41,788 nucleotides of DNA from Planctomycetota bacterium. Its GTDB lineage: Bacteria > Planctomycetota > JAJSAM01 > JAJVHW01. The stretch spans positions 1-41,788 of the forward strand of contig JAJVHW010000125.1 of the NCBI GenBank assembly GCA_022072415.1, written 5' to 3'. The position numbers and the translations under genes were made by a program. Below, piece by piece: positions 9,875 to 19,840 of this stretch (position 1 is its first letter; the number at the start of each line of letters is the position of its first letter). The notes under the pieces were generated by a model that made no database searches, was not told the DNA's origin, and was given only the letters and a program-made list of their open reading frames with translations.

Positions 9875-10522
9875 ATGCCAGATCCCAACGCCTCCCGCGG
9901 CGGAGACGCCGCGCACGGCTACCTCATCCCGGTCGTCATCGAGAAGACCGGCCGCGGCGAGCGCGCGTACGACATCTACTCGCGGCTCCTCGAGGACCGG
10001 ATCGTCTTCATCGGCACGCCGATCGACGACCACGTGGCGAACGTCGTGATCGCCCAGCTCCTGTTCCTCCAGAAGGAGAACAAGCACCAGGACATCAACC
10101 TCTACATCAACTCGCCCGGCGGGCTGGTGACGGCGGGGCTCGCGATCTACGACACGATGCAGTTCGTCCAGTGCGACGTCGCGACCTACTGCATCGGGCA
10201 GGCGTCGTCGATGGGCGCGGTGCTCCTCGCCGCGGGCACGAAGGGCAAGCGGTACGCGCTCCCGAACTCCCGGATCATGGTCCACCAGCCCTGGGGCGGC
10301 GCGCGGGGCACCGCGGCCGACATCGAGATCCAGGCCGAGGAGATCCTGAAGCTCAAGAAGACGCTGAACGGCATCCTCGCGAAGCACACCGGCCGGGAGA
10401 TCCGCGAGCTCGAGAAGGACACGGACCGCGACCGCTACATGGACGCCGCGGAGGCGAAGACCTACGGCCTCGTGGACGAGGTCGTCGAGACGCTGAAGCA
10501 GCCGGGCGCGAAGAAGGCCTGA
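9875..10522 (+). CDS. clpP: ATP-dependent Clp protease proteolytic subunit
   Basis: LINSPGG-type [38 protein letters not shown] (Ser), [13 protein letters not shown] (His); ATG at 9875. Confidence 0.96.
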   Translation: MPDPNASRGGDAAHGYLIPVVIEKTGRGERAYDIYSRLLEDRIVFIGTPIDDHVANVVIAQLLFLQKENKHQDINLYINSPGGLVTAGLAIYDTMQFVQCDVATYCIGQASSMGAVLLAAGTKGKRYALPNSRIMVHQPWGGARGTAADIEIQAEEILKLKKTLNGILAKHTGREIRELEKDTDRDRYMDAAEAKTYGLVDEVVETLKQPGAKKA

Positions 10523-10526
10523 CGCC

Positions 10527-11921
10527 GTGGCCCGCAGCCGCACCCCCGCCCCGCCTCCCGAGAAGTGCACGTTCTGCGGGAAGTCGCGGCACCTCGTCGA
10601 GAGCCTGATCGCCGGCCCGCCCGGGATCTTCATCTGCAACGAGTGCGTCGAACTCTGCAACTCGATCCTGATCGAGGACATGCACAAGTCCGACGGGCGG
10701 CCGGCGAGGAAGCCGGCGGCGTCCCGCGACGGCAAGGACGGAGGCGGCCGCGAGCCCCGCCGCGGGCCCCTCCGGCTGGACACGCTCCCCTCGCCCCGCG
10801 AGATCAAGGCGTGGCTCGACGAGTACGTGGTCTCTCAGGACGACACGAAGCGCGTCCTCTCCGTCGCCGTCCACAACCACTACAAGCGGCTCCTCTGGAC
10901 CGAAGAGCGCGCGAAGTCGGGCGCGGGGGACGGCGGTGCCGACGTCGAGATCGAGAAGTCGAACATCCTCCTCATCGGCCCCACCGGCTCGGGGAAGACG
11001 CTCCTCGCGAAGACGCTCGCGCGGTTCCTCGACGTGCCCTTCGCCATCGGCGACGCGACCACGCTCACCGAGGCGGGCTACGTCGGCGAGGACGTGGAGA
11101 ACCTGCTGCTGAAGCTTCTCCAGGCGGCCGACTGGGACAAGGACCGCGCGGAGCGCGGCATCATCTTCGTGGACGAGATCGACAAGATCGCGCGCACGCA
11201 GAACAACGTCTCGATCACGCGCGACGTGTCCGGCGAGGGCGTCCAGCAGGCGCTGCTGAAGATCCTCGAGGGCACGATGGCGAACGTGCCGCCGCAGGGC
11301 GGGCGGAAGCACCCCGAGCAGCAGTACATCCAGGTGGACACGACGAACATCCTCTTCATCTGCGGCGGCACGTTCGTCGGGCTGGAGGAGATCGTCCGGA
11401 GGCGCGTGGGCCGGAAGGTGATCGGCTTCGACCGCGACGCGGCCGAGGGCGGCGAGGCGGCGGCGCGCGAGGCGCTCCGCCACATCGAGCCCTCCGACCT
11501 CTTCGAGTTCGGGATGATCCCCGAGTTCGTGGGCCGCCTCCCGATCGCGGCCACGCTGGACCCGCTGTCGCGCGGGGACCTCGTGCGCGTGATGACCGAG
11601 CCGCGGAACGCGATCGTCCGCCAGTACGTGAAGCTCTTCGAGATGTCCGGCTCCGAGCTCGAGTTCACGCCGGAGGCGCTCGGCGCCATCGCCGACATGT
11701 GCGTCGAGAAGGGCACCGGCGTGCGCGCCGTTCGTTCGATCGTGGAGCACGTGCTGATGGACGTGCTCTTCGACCTCCCCTCCGCCCCCGGCGGGAGCGA
11801 GGCGGGAGGCGGACGCCGCTTCGTCGTCACCGCGGGCGTCGTGCGCGGCGAGGAGAAGATCGAGCCGCAGCCGCTCTCGCGCGCCCCGGCGCCGCTCCGC
11901 CGGAAGCGCGAGACGGCCTGA
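10527..11921 (+). CDS. clpX: ATP-dependent Clp protease ATP-binding subunit ClpX
   Basis: N-terminal zinc-binding CTFCGKS...CNECVELC, Walker [17 protein letters not shown], Walker [14 protein letters not shown]-terminal [12 protein letters not shown]. Confidence 0.97.
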   Translation: MARSRTPAPPPEKCTFCGKSRHLVESLIAGPPGIFICNECVELCNSILIEDMHKSDGRPARKPAASRDGKDGGGREPRRGPLRLDTLPSPREIKAWLDEYVVSQDDTKRVLSVAVHNHYKRLLWTEERAKSGAGDGGADVEIEKSNILLIGPTGSGKTLLAKTLARFLDVPFAIGDATTLTEAGYVGEDVENLLLKLLQAADWDKDRAERGIIFVDEIDKIARTQNNVSITRDVSGEGVQQALLKILEGTMANVPPQGGRKHPEQQYIQVDTTNILFICGGTFVGLEEIVRRRVGRKVIGFDRDAAEGGEAAAREALRHIEPSDLFEFGMIPEFVGRLPIAATLDPLSRGDLVRVMTEPRNAIVRQYVKLFEMSGSELEFTPEALGAIADMCVEKGTGVRAVRSIVEHVLMDVLFDLPSAPGGSEAGGGRRFVVTAGVVRGEEKIEPQPLSRAPAPLRRKRETA

Positions 11922-12168
11922 GAGACCGGTTTCGCCCGTTCCCGACGCGGCATCGCATGGCATCTCCGGGCGCGGGGCATCCTGGGTTGCGCATCGCCGC
12001 GCGGGTGTCCCCGGGACCCGCGCCCCGAGGCACCCCACCGCGGACGGGAACTCACCGGCGCGGAGCGTCGCGGTCCCGTCCTCGGACAGGTCGTCGAGTG
12101 ATACGCGGCACATCCGCCTCACTGCGAGGGGCTAACATCGACCAGGTTCTTCCACGACGGAGGTTCCG

Positions 12169-13323
12169 ATGCACCCGGTCGCCCAGCGAGTCCTCACCTG
12201 CGGAGTCGTCGCGCTCCTCCTTCCCATCGCCCACGCGTCGCTATCGACGTCCCCTCTGGACCCCGAGGAGGCGATGGAACTGCTCTTCGACACGGCGTCC
12301 ACCGCGCTCTGCGGCGCGTTCGTCACCGGCGGCGTCGTCGCCGCGAAGGACGTGCGGGTCTCGACCGACGACGCCGGGTTCCTCTCCGTCTTCGTCCGCG
12401 CGAAGTCCCACCATCTTCCCCCGAAGGCGCCCTCGAGCTCGTGGACGCTCCGGAACCCGGAGAGCGCCTTCGGGGACGTCGCGGTCGAGTGGAACATGAC
12501 CGCGCCGCCGGGGGCCGAATGGGGCCCGGGAGTGGGGACGTTCTCCGCGTCGGTGCTCTTCGACGGAGAGGACGAGCCGGACGGGCTCCGCGCGGATGCG
12601 GAGTTCCTCGGTCCGGACGGCGCCTTCGTGCGCGTCTCGCTCTTCCTCGACGGCGCGCCGCTCCTCGGCGACCCGGTGGACGTCGCCACGTCGGATCTCG
12701 ACGGCATGAGATCGGCGGATCTCCGGCTCGTCACTTCCGGCGACGACGTCGTCCTGGAGTCCGCCGACCCCAACGCCGCGCCGAAGGTCTGGACCGAGCG
12801 CGGCCGCGCAGCGGGAGCGCTCGCTCCGTTCGACGGTCAGTCCCGCCACGTCGCCGGCCGCGTGGAACTCGGGCCCGCGGGCGCGGAGCTCCGCACGACC
12901 GGGATCTTCCTCTCCGGCTTCGTGCACGGCGGGACGGGGAAGCAGATCGCGGTCTCCGGCAGCGCGGGCCGGAGCGCGATCTCGGCGCTCGGCGAACCCG
13001 ATGCGGCGGGCGCGGAGAAGCACCTCGTCGAGGCGGCGGACCAGGCGGGCGACGTGGCGGGGTTCATCGAGTTCCTCACCGAAGAGACGCTGGCGGAACT
13101 CGGCACGACGCCGAAGAAGCTGGTGAAGCCGCTCCTGAAGGCGCAGAAGCACTTCACGAAGGGCTCCGCTCTCTACGGCCTCGGGAACGACGCGGGCGGC
13201 GATGCGCGGGCGCGGAAGGGCCTCATCCAGACGATCCGCGCGCTCTCGCTCCTCCGCGGGATGAAGGCGTCCCGGACGAGGCCGTTCACGCGCCTCGTGC
13301 GGGGGTTCGCGCCGGAGGTGTGA
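12169..13323 (+). CDS. hypothetical secreted protein
   Basis: Signal peptide-like MHPVAQRVLTCGVVALLLPIAHA; no recognised family; isolated between clpX and the convergent PDZ gene. Confidence 0.6.
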   Translation: MHPVAQRVLTCGVVALLLPIAHASLSTSPLDPEEAMELLFDTASTALCGAFVTGGVVAAKDVRVSTDDAGFLSVFVRAKSHHLPPKAPSSSWTLRNPESAFGDVAVEWNMTAPPGAEWGPGVGTFSASVLFDGEDEPDGLRADAEFLGPDGAFVRVSLFLDGAPLLGDPVDVATSDLDGMRSADLRLVTSGDDVVLESADPNAAPKVWTERGRAAGALAPFDGQSRHVAGRVELGPAGAELRTTGIFLSGFVHGGTGKQIAVSGSAGRSAISALGEPDAAGAEKHLVEAADQAGDVAGFIEFLTEETLAELGTTPKKLVKPLLKAQKHFTKGSALYGLGNDAGGDARARKGLIQTIRALSLLRGMKASRTRPFTRLVRGFAPEV

Positions 13324-13338
13324 CCGGTCGGCCGGCCT

Positions 13339-14487
13339 TCACTTCGCGGAGGACCGCGTTTCGCGTCGCCCGCGGCGGATGAACTCGGCCTCGACGGTCC
13401 CGCCGTCCGCCACCGAGTCGAGCGCGCCGCGCACGTCCTCCGGCGACGCGACGTCCCGGCCGGCGAGGCGGAGCAGCACGTCGTGCCGCTCGAGCCCGAG
13501 CCGCGCGGCGAGGGAGTCCTGCGTCACCGACGTGACGACCATGCCGGGCTTCCCGCCCATCTGGTCGGAGAGCTGGGCGCGAAGGACGTCCGACGGCGGC
13601 TCCCAGAGGATGCCGAGGAGGCCCTTCTCCGGCGCGGCGCGCTCCGTCGCGCGCTTCCACCATCCGCCCGAGTCCACGAGGGACCCGTCGAGCAGAGGGA
13701 GCGGCACGAGCCGGTCGATGTCGACCGCGTGGGGGAACCCGCGGAGGGTCCACGTGTTCACCGATGCGATCTCGTCGAGCCGCTTCGCGACGTCGGGATG
13801 CTTCCGGCGGAGTTCCTCGCGGTTCGCGGCCTCGTACGTCTGCTCCTCCCGGTCGCCGTCCTTCACCGTGACCTTGACGCGCCCGTCCGCCTGCTCCTCC
13901 CACGAGAACCGGTTCCCGTCGCGCACGACGGTCCCGCTCGTCGCACCCCCGCCTCGGAGGTCGATCCGCGGAAGGTCCTCGAGCTTCGGGAAGCGGCTCC
14001 GCGCGTCGTCGAGGAGCTTCCGGGCTTCCGCCAGGTGCTTCTCCGACTCCGCCTGCCACGCGCGGAGCATCGCCTCGATCTCCTTCCCGACCTGGTCGCC
14101 GGCACCGCCGACGATGCGGATCTTCGTCCCCGGCCAGACGGGCCCCTCCGGCTTCGGAGGAGATTCCGCTTCCGGCTTCGCGCGGTCCCATCGGGGGCTC
14201 GCGAGGAGGCGGAGCGCCGCCATGGCGCGCTTCTGGTCGGGATCCCGGGCCAGGCGCTCGAGCTCGCTCCGGGCGGAGTCGCCGAGGGCGAAGATGCCAT
14301 CCTCGCCCCGCTGGCGGATCAGGTCGTCCGACGACCGGGCGTCGTCGAGGAAGGTCTCCACGCGCTGCGCGAGGTCCGGCGGCGCGTCTTCCTGAGGCTC
14401 GCCGGCGAGCGCGGGGACGAACGGCGCCGCCGCGGCCGCGAGCAGCACGGCGACGAGGGGGATCGTGTTCCGACTCAGGATTCGCAT
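13339..14487 (-). CDS. secreted PDZ-domain protein
   Basis: MRILSRNTIPLVAVLLAAAAAPFVPALAG signal peptide at 14487; C-terminal PDZ-like GMVVTSVTQDSLAARLGLERHDVLLRLAGRDVASPEDVRGALDSVADGGTVEAEFIRRG. Confidence 0.7.
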   Translation of the reverse strand: MRILSRNTIPLVAVLLAAAAAPFVPALAGEPQEDAPPDLAQRVETFLDDARSSDDLIRQRGEDGIFALGDSARSELERLARDPDQKRAMAALRLLASPRWDRAKPEAESPPKPEGPVWPGTKIRIVGGAGDQVGKEIEAMLRAWQAESEKHLAEARKLLDDARSRFPKLEDLPRIDLRGGGATSGTVVRDGNRFSWEEQADGRVKVTVKDGDREEQTYEAANREELRRKHPDVAKRLDEIASVNTWTLRGFPHAVDIDRLVPLPLLDGSLVDSGGWWKRATERAAPEKGLLGILWEPPSDVLRAQLSDQMGGKPGMVVTSVTQDSLAARLGLERHDVLLRLAGRDVASPEDVRGALDSVADGGTVEAEFIRRGRRETRSSAK

Positions 14488-14573
14488 GGGTCCGACCTCC
14501 TGGAGCACAGGTCCTCTTCCATGAGACGCGCGAGACCTCCCGGGTGTGAAACCGGCCCCTGTGCCACTCTCGA

Positions 14574-14676
14574 GGGGGTCACTTCGTCCCCCCGGCCCCC
14601 GTCCCCCTCTTGCCGGGGGCACTTCGTTCCCCCCACCTGTACCCCTCTTGCGGGGGAGCACTTCGTTCCCCCCGCC
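14574..14676 (-). repeat. three degenerate copies of a roughly 38-40 bp hairpin repeat
   Basis: Minus strand: GGGGGGAACGAAGTGCTCCCCCGCAAGAGGGGTACAGGT / GGGGGGAACGAAGTGCCCCCGGCAAGAGGGGGACGGGGGCC / GGGGGGACGAAGTGACCCCCTCGAGAG. Confidence 0.75.
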
Positions 14677-14689
14677 TCCCCCCCGCACT

Positions 14690-15685
14690 CTAGGCGTAGA
14701 GCTTCGCGGCGATCCTCCGGTACTTCTCGAACCGGCGGTCCAGAAGTGCGTCGAGGGGGGTCGCCGCGAACTCGTCGAGCGCGCGGACGATCGCCGCCTG
14801 AAGCGCCGACGCCGCCCCGTCCGGGTCCCGGTGGGCCGCGCCGACGGGCTCCGGCACGATCTCGTCCACGATCCCCAGCCGGTGCAGGTCGGCCGCCGTG
14901 ATCTTCAGTTGCGCCGCCGCCTCGGGGGCGTGCTCGTTCGACTTCCAGAGGATCGCGGCGCACCCCTCCGGAGAGATCACGGAGTAGTACGCGTTCTCCA
15001 TCATGAGCATCCGGTCGCCGACGCCGATCCCGAGCGCGCCGCCGGAGCCGCCCTCGCCGATCACCGCGACGACGATCGGCGTGCGGAGCCCGATCATGTC
15101 CTGGATGTTCTCCGCGATCGCCCACGCCTGCCCGCGCTCCTCGGCGCCGAGCCCGGGATAGGCGCCCGGGGTGTCCACGAGCGTCACGACGGGGACGCCG
15201 AACCGCTCGGCGAGGCGCATCTTCAGCATCGCCTTCCGGTAGCCCTCGGGGTGGGCCATGCCGAAGTTGGCGGCCACCTTCTCCTTCACGTCCTTCCCCT
15301 TCCGGTGGGCGACGAGCAGGCAGCGGTGGCGGCCGATCCGGCAGAGGGCGGTCAGGATCGCGGGGTCGTCGCCGTACCGCCGGTCGCCGTGGAGCTCGAC
15401 CAGGTCCGTGGCGATGCGCTCCGCGAGGTCGGTCGAGAGCGGGCGGTTGGGGTGCCGCGCCACCTGCACGCGCTCCCAGGGCGTGAGCTTCGTGTAGAGC
15501 TCGCGGAGGCTCCGGGCGGCCTCCTCCTCTAGTTCGGTCGCGTCGGCGGCGGCTTTCCGGCGGGTCGCCTCGTCGAACTCGTCGGACGCCGCCTGGGCGC
15601 GGAGCATGGCCGCGCGGTCGAACATGTCCTGGACGGGGCGCTCGAACGAGAGCACCCCGGATGCGCCGGCCTGCGAGCGGGTCAT
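14690..15685 (-). CDS. accA: acetyl-CoA carboxylase carboxyltransferase subunit alpha
   Basis: LTPWERVQVARHPNRP, LVDTPGAYPGLGAEERGQAWAIAENI, VIGEGGSGGALGIGVGDRMLMMENAYYSVISPEGCAAILWK. Confidence 0.95.
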   Translation of the reverse strand: MTRSQAGASGVLSFERPVQDMFDRAAMLRAQAASDEFDEATRRKAAADATELEEEAARSLRELYTKLTPWERVQVARHPNRPLSTDLAERIATDLVELHGDRRYGDDPAILTALCRIGRHRCLLVAHRKGKDVKEKVAANFGMAHPEGYRKAMLKMRLAERFGVPVVTLVDTPGAYPGLGAEERGQAWAIAENIQDMIGLRTPIVVAVIGEGGSGGALGIGVGDRMLMMENAYYSVISPEGCAAILWKSNEHAPEAAAQLKITAADLHRLGIVDEIVPEPVGAAHRDPDGAASALQAAIVRALDEFAATPLDALLDRRFEKYRRIAAKLYA

Positions 15686-15780
15686 CCCGGCAAGGGTACC
15701 CCGGCAGGCTCCGGCAGGCACGATCGGCGAAGCCCCGGCGGCGCTCCGTCCCGTCCCCCGGGTCCGCTAGATTCGCCCGC

Positions 15781-18741
15781 TTGAGCACCGCAACCACCAC
15801 GTTCGTGCAGGTTTCCTACCGAAGCGGCATCGCGGACCCGGCGGCGGGCGACGCGCGCACGGCCCTCGAGGCCCATCTCCGCGGCAGGAGGATCGCGTCG
15901 CTCCGGTTCGTGCGCGGATACGTCCTCGACGGCGTGGACCCGGCGTCCGGCGGCCCGCGGGCCATGCGGGACGTGCTGGCCGACCCCGTGGCCGAGGACG
16001 GATCCGTGACGGGCATCCCCGGCGGCGTCGCGCCCGGCGAGGAGGTCCTCACCGTCCTCCGCCGCGCCGGCGTCATGGACCCCGCCGAAGCGAGCTGCCG
16101 CACCGCGCTCCGCGCCGCGGGGATCGAGTGCGCGGGCGTCCGGACCGTGCGGCAGTACGTCCTCCGCGCCGACGGCGCGCCGCTCGGCGCCGACCTCCTC
16201 CGCGAGGCGGCGAAGAAGGCCCTCGCCAACGACGTGATCGAGGAGATCCACGTCGGCGAGCACCTCGACCTCCGGACGCCGCATCCGGCGCCCTACCGGT
16301 TCCAACTCGTCACCGTGCCCCTCCGCGACCTCTCCGACGAACGGCTCGTCGCGCTGTCGAAGGAGCGGACGCTCTCGCTCACGCTGCTCGAGATGCAGGC
16401 CGTGCAGGCGTTCTTCCGGAAGGAGGGACGCGACCCCACGGACGCGGAGCTCGAGACGATCGCGCAGACGTGGTCCGAGCACTGCAAGCACAAGACCCTC
16501 ACGGGCGAGGTCCGCTTCCGCGGGCCCGGCGGCGAGCGCACGTACCGGAACCTCCTCAAGGAGACCGTGTTCGAGGCGACGCGGCGGATCGGGCGGACGG
16601 ACTGCCTCTCCGTCTTCCGCGACAACGCGGGCGTCATCGCCTTCGACGACGAGTACGGCGTCTGCATGAAGGTGGAGACGCACAACCACCCCAGCGCGAT
16701 CGAGCCCTACGGCGGCGCGGGCACGGGAATCGGCGGCGTGATCCGCGACGTCCTCGGCACGGGGCTCGGCGCGAAGCCCGTGCTCAACACCGACGTCTTC
16801 TGCTTCGCGCCGCCGGACATGCCGGAGGGCGACGTCCCGAAGGGCTGCCTCCACCCGCGGCGCGTGATGCACGGGGTCGTCTCCGGCGTCCGCGACTACG
16901 GGAACCGGATGGGCATCCCCACCGCGTCCGGCGGACTCTTCTTCGACGAGCGCTACGTCGGGAACCCGATCGTCTACTGCGGAACCGTGGGGCTGATCCC
17001 GCGGAAGTACGTCGAGAAGGGCGCGCGGCCCGGGGACCGGATCGTCGCGATCGGCGGGCGCACGGGACGCGACGGCATCCACGGCGCCACATTCAGTTCG
17101 GCGGAACTCCACGACGAGTCCGACGTCGTGAGCGCCGGCGCGGTGCAGATCGGGAACGCCATCGAGGAGAAGCGCTGCCTCGACGCGATGCTCCGCGCCC
17201 GCGACGCGGGGCTCCTCCACGGGGCCACCGACTGCGGTGCGGGCGGCTTCAGTTCCGCCGTGGGCGAGATGGGCGCGGAGACCGGCGCCGAGGTGGACCT
17301 CGAGAAGGCGCCCCTCAAGTACCCCGGCCTCTCCTACGCCGAGGTGTGGATCAGCGAGGCGCAGGAGCGGATGGTCGTGGCGGTCGCGCCGTCGGACATC
17401 GCCGCGCTCCGCGCGATCTGCGACGGCGAGGGCGTCGAGATGACCGACCTCGGCCGGTTCACCGACACGGGCCGGCTCGTCCTCCGCTTCGAGGGGACCG
17501 TCGTCGGCGACCTTCCGATGGAGTTCCTCCACGACGGACTCCCGCGCACGCCGCGCGACGCCGAATGGGCGGCCCCGCCGACCGCGTGGACGTGGCCCGC
17601 CCCCCCCGCCGCGGACGGCGGGCACGGCGCGACGCTCCACCGGATCCTCGGATCGTGGAACGTCTGCTCGAAGGAGTGGGTGATCCGCCAGTACGACCAC
17701 GAGGTCCAGGGCGGCAGCGCCGTGAAGCCCCTCGTCGGCGTGCGGAACGACGGTCCGGGAGACGCGTGCGTCGTGACGCCGGTCGTCGGATCGCCGCGCG
17801 GCGTGGCCGTCTCGTCCGGCATGAATCCGCGGCTCGGCGACCTCTCGCCCTACGACATGGCGGCGAACGCGGTGGACGAGGCGCTGCGGAACCTGGCGGC
17901 CGTGGGCGCGGACCCGTTCCGCGCCGCGCTCCTCGACAACTTCTCGTGGGGCAACGCCACGCGGAAGGACCGCCTCGGCTCCCTCGTCCTCGCGTCGGAG
18001 GCGCTCCGCGACGCCGCGATCGCCATGGGCACTCCGTTCGTCAGCGGGAAGGACTCGCTCAACAACGAGTTCACCGCGCAGACGCCGTCCGGCCCGCGTC
18101 TCATCACGATCCCCTCCACGATGCTCGTCTCCGCATTCGGCGTCGTGGACGACGTCCGCCGCTGCGTCACGATGGACGCGAAGGAGCCCGGGAACCTCGT
18201 CTTCGTGGTCGGGATCACGCGCCCGGAGATGGGCGGGAGCCACTTCGCGCTCGTCTCCGGAGCGGCCGGAGGCACCTGCCCGAAGGTCCGCTTCGACGAG
18301 GCGCGCGCGGCGCTCGGGGCCGTCCACCGCGCGATCGCCGCGGGGCTCGTCCGGGCGTGCCACGACGCGTCCGAGGGCGGCCTCGCCGCGGCGCTCGCCG
18401 AGTCGGCCTTCGCCGGCGGGTTCGGGATCGACGCGTCGCTCGTCCACGCGCCGTGGGAGGACGCGGCCGACGGCGGCGCGGACGTTGGTGCGAACGGCGC
18501 GCGCGACGAGGCCCTCCTCTTCTCGGAGAGCCCGAGCCGGTTCGTCTGCGAGGTCCGCACCGGCGACGCGTCGGCGTTCCGCGAGGCGATGGCGGGCGTC
18601 CCCCACGCGGCGGTCGGCCGGGTGACCGAGCGGCCGCGCCTCGTCCTCCGCGGCGTCCGGGAGCGGCTGCTCCTCGACGAGGGAATCGACGCGCTCCGGG
18701 ACTCGTTCACGAGACCCCTCGCGCGGGGAGGCGTCCGATGA
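15781..18741 (+). CDS. purL: phosphoribosylformylglycinamidine synthase, PurL with N-terminal PurS-like extension
   Basis: TWSEHCKHKTLTGEVRF, KVETHNHPSAIEPYGGAGTGIGGVIRDVLGTG, HDASEGGLAAALAESAF; TTG start at 15781 tentative. Confidence 0.93.
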   Translation: MSTATTTFVQVSYRSGIADPAAGDARTALEAHLRGRRIASLRFVRGYVLDGVDPASGGPRAMRDVLADPVAEDGSVTGIPGGVAPGEEVLTVLRRAGVMDPAEASCRTALRAAGIECAGVRTVRQYVLRADGAPLGADLLREAAKKALANDVIEEIHVGEHLDLRTPHPAPYRFQLVTVPLRDLSDERLVALSKERTLSLTLLEMQAVQAFFRKEGRDPTDAELETIAQTWSEHCKHKTLTGEVRFRGPGGERTYRNLLKETVFEATRRIGRTDCLSVFRDNAGVIAFDDEYGVCMKVETHNHPSAIEPYGGAGTGIGGVIRDVLGTGLGAKPVLNTDVFCFAPPDMPEGDVPKGCLHPRRVMHGVVSGVRDYGNRMGIPTASGGLFFDERYVGNPIVYCGTVGLIPRKYVEKGARPGDRIVAIGGRTGRDGIHGATFSSAELHDESDVVSAGAVQIGNAIEEKRCLDAMLRARDAGLLHGATDCGAGGFSSAVGEMGAETGAEVDLEKAPLKYPGLSYAEVWISEAQERMVVAVAPSDIAALRAICDGEGVEMTDLGRFTDTGRLVLRFEGTVVGDLPMEFLHDGLPRTPRDAEWAAPPTAWTWPAPPAADGGHGATLHRILGSWNVCSKEWVIRQYDHEVQGGSAVKPLVGVRNDGPGDACVVTPVVGSPRGVAVSSGMNPRLGDLSPYDMAANAVDEALRNLAAVGADPFRAALLDNFSWGNATRKDRLGSLVLASEALRDAAIAMGTPFVSGKDSLNNEFTAQTPSGPRLITIPSTMLVSAFGVVDDVRRCVTMDAKEPGNLVFVVGITRPEMGGSHFALVSGAAGGTCPKVRFDEARAALGAVHRAIAAGLVRACHDASEGGLAAALAESAFAGGFGIDASLVHAPWEDAADGGADVGANGARDEALLFSESPSRFVCEVRTGDASAFREAMAGVPHAAVGRVTERPRLVLRGVRERLLLDEGIDALRDSFTRPLARGGVR

Positions 18742-19535
18742 GCGCGGTCCGGGCCGTCGTCCTCCGCACCGCGGGGACCAACTGCGACGCGGAGGCGATG
18801 CACGCGCTCCGGCGGGCCGGCGCGCAGCCGGAACTCGTCCATCTGCGGCGGCTCGTCGAGAAGCCGGAGGAAGCGCGCGGGTACCGCATCTTCTGCTTCC
18901 CGGGCGGGTTCTCGTACGGCGACGACATCGCGTCCGGAGTCGTCTTCGCCGTGGAGATGCGCGCGCGGCTCCTGCCCGCGATCCGCGCCTCCGTGGCCGA
19001 CGGCGCCCTCGCCATCGGCATCTGCAACGGGTTCCAGGTTCTCGCCCGCGCGGGCCTGCTCCCCGACACGCGCGGCGACGGCGGGCCCGAGGCGACGCTG
19101 CTCCACAACGATTCCGGCCGGTTCGAGTGCCGCTGGGTGCGGCTCGAGGCGGTCACCGACCGCTGCGCGTGGCTCTCCCGCGGGCAGGTGATCGAGTGCC
19201 CCGTCGCCCACGGCGAGGGGCGATTCATCGTGAAGGACGAGCGCGTCCGCGAGCGCATGCAGGCCGCGGGGCAGTTCGCGCTCCGCTACACGGCGCCCGG
19301 CGGCGGGAAGCCCGCGTACCCGGCGAATCCGAACGGCTCCCCGGACGACATCGCGGGCGTGTGCGACCCGACGGGGCGGATCCTCGGCCTCATGCCCCAC
19401 CCGGAGCGGAACGTCGAGGCGTGGCACCACCCGCACTGGACGCGTCGGAGCCAGTCGAACGCGGCGCTGCTCGAGACCCCCGGCGACGGACTCGCCGTCT
19501 TCGAGAACGGCGTGCGCGCGGCGCGGGCGACGTAA
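18738..19535 (+). CDS. purQ: phosphoribosylformylglycinamidine synthase, glutaminase subunit
   Basis: GTNCDAEAMHALRRAGA, FCFPGGFSYGDDIASG, IGICNGFQVLARAGLLP, LGLMPHPERNVE; ATGA overlap with purL. Confidence 0.95.
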   Translation: MSAVRAVVLRTAGTNCDAEAMHALRRAGAQPELVHLRRLVEKPEEARGYRIFCFPGGFSYGDDIASGVVFAVEMRARLLPAIRASVADGALAIGICNGFQVLARAGLLPDTRGDGGPEATLLHNDSGRFECRWVRLEAVTDRCAWLSRGQVIECPVAHGEGRFIVKDERVRERMQAAGQFALRYTAPGGGKPAYPANPNGSPDDIAGVCDPTGRILGLMPHPERNVEAWHHPHWTRRSQSNAALLETPGDGLAVFENGVRAARAT

Positions 19536-19784
19536 GGCGTCGTCCCGAAACAACTGACACACTTCGTCACGCGGCTTGCGGCGGTTCGCTCGTGCGGATC
19601 CCGCGGTCGCGCAGCGCAAGCCGCGCGCCAGCAAGCTGCCGCGATGCAACGGGCAGTCATGTCAACTGCCTGCTGCGTTGGGCTCGCGCCGCAACTCTCT
19701 CCGTTGAGTTGGCGCCGCTCGCCCGACTTGCAGCCGACTCGCCGCATCGCGGCCAAGTGTGTCACTTGTTTCGGGACGACGCCC
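19536..19784. mobile_element. MITE-like / foldback element with 29-bp terminal inverted repeats
   Basis: Left GGCGTCGTCCCGAAACAACTGACACACTT (19536-19564) and right AAGTGTGTCACTTGTTTCGGGACGACGCC (19756-19784) are inverted repeats with one mismatch; no transposase inside. Confidence 0.75.
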
Positions 19785-19840
19785 AAGTCCCGCGTGAAGC
19801 CGGGCCGTTCACGACGGGAACAGGCCGAGGCGTCCGTGCA

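Noticed and set aside
12000-12122. Minus-strand peptide MCRVSLDDLSEDGTATLRAGEFPSAVGCLGARVPG as a gene start or remnant
   Set aside because: No recognisable family, continues into Arg-rich sequence antisense to clpX, no supporting context.
16128-19535. 1135-aa plus-strand ORF overlapping purL
   Set aside because: Its first part is an Arg-rich out-of-frame translation of purL; only the last part (from 18738) is real purQ.
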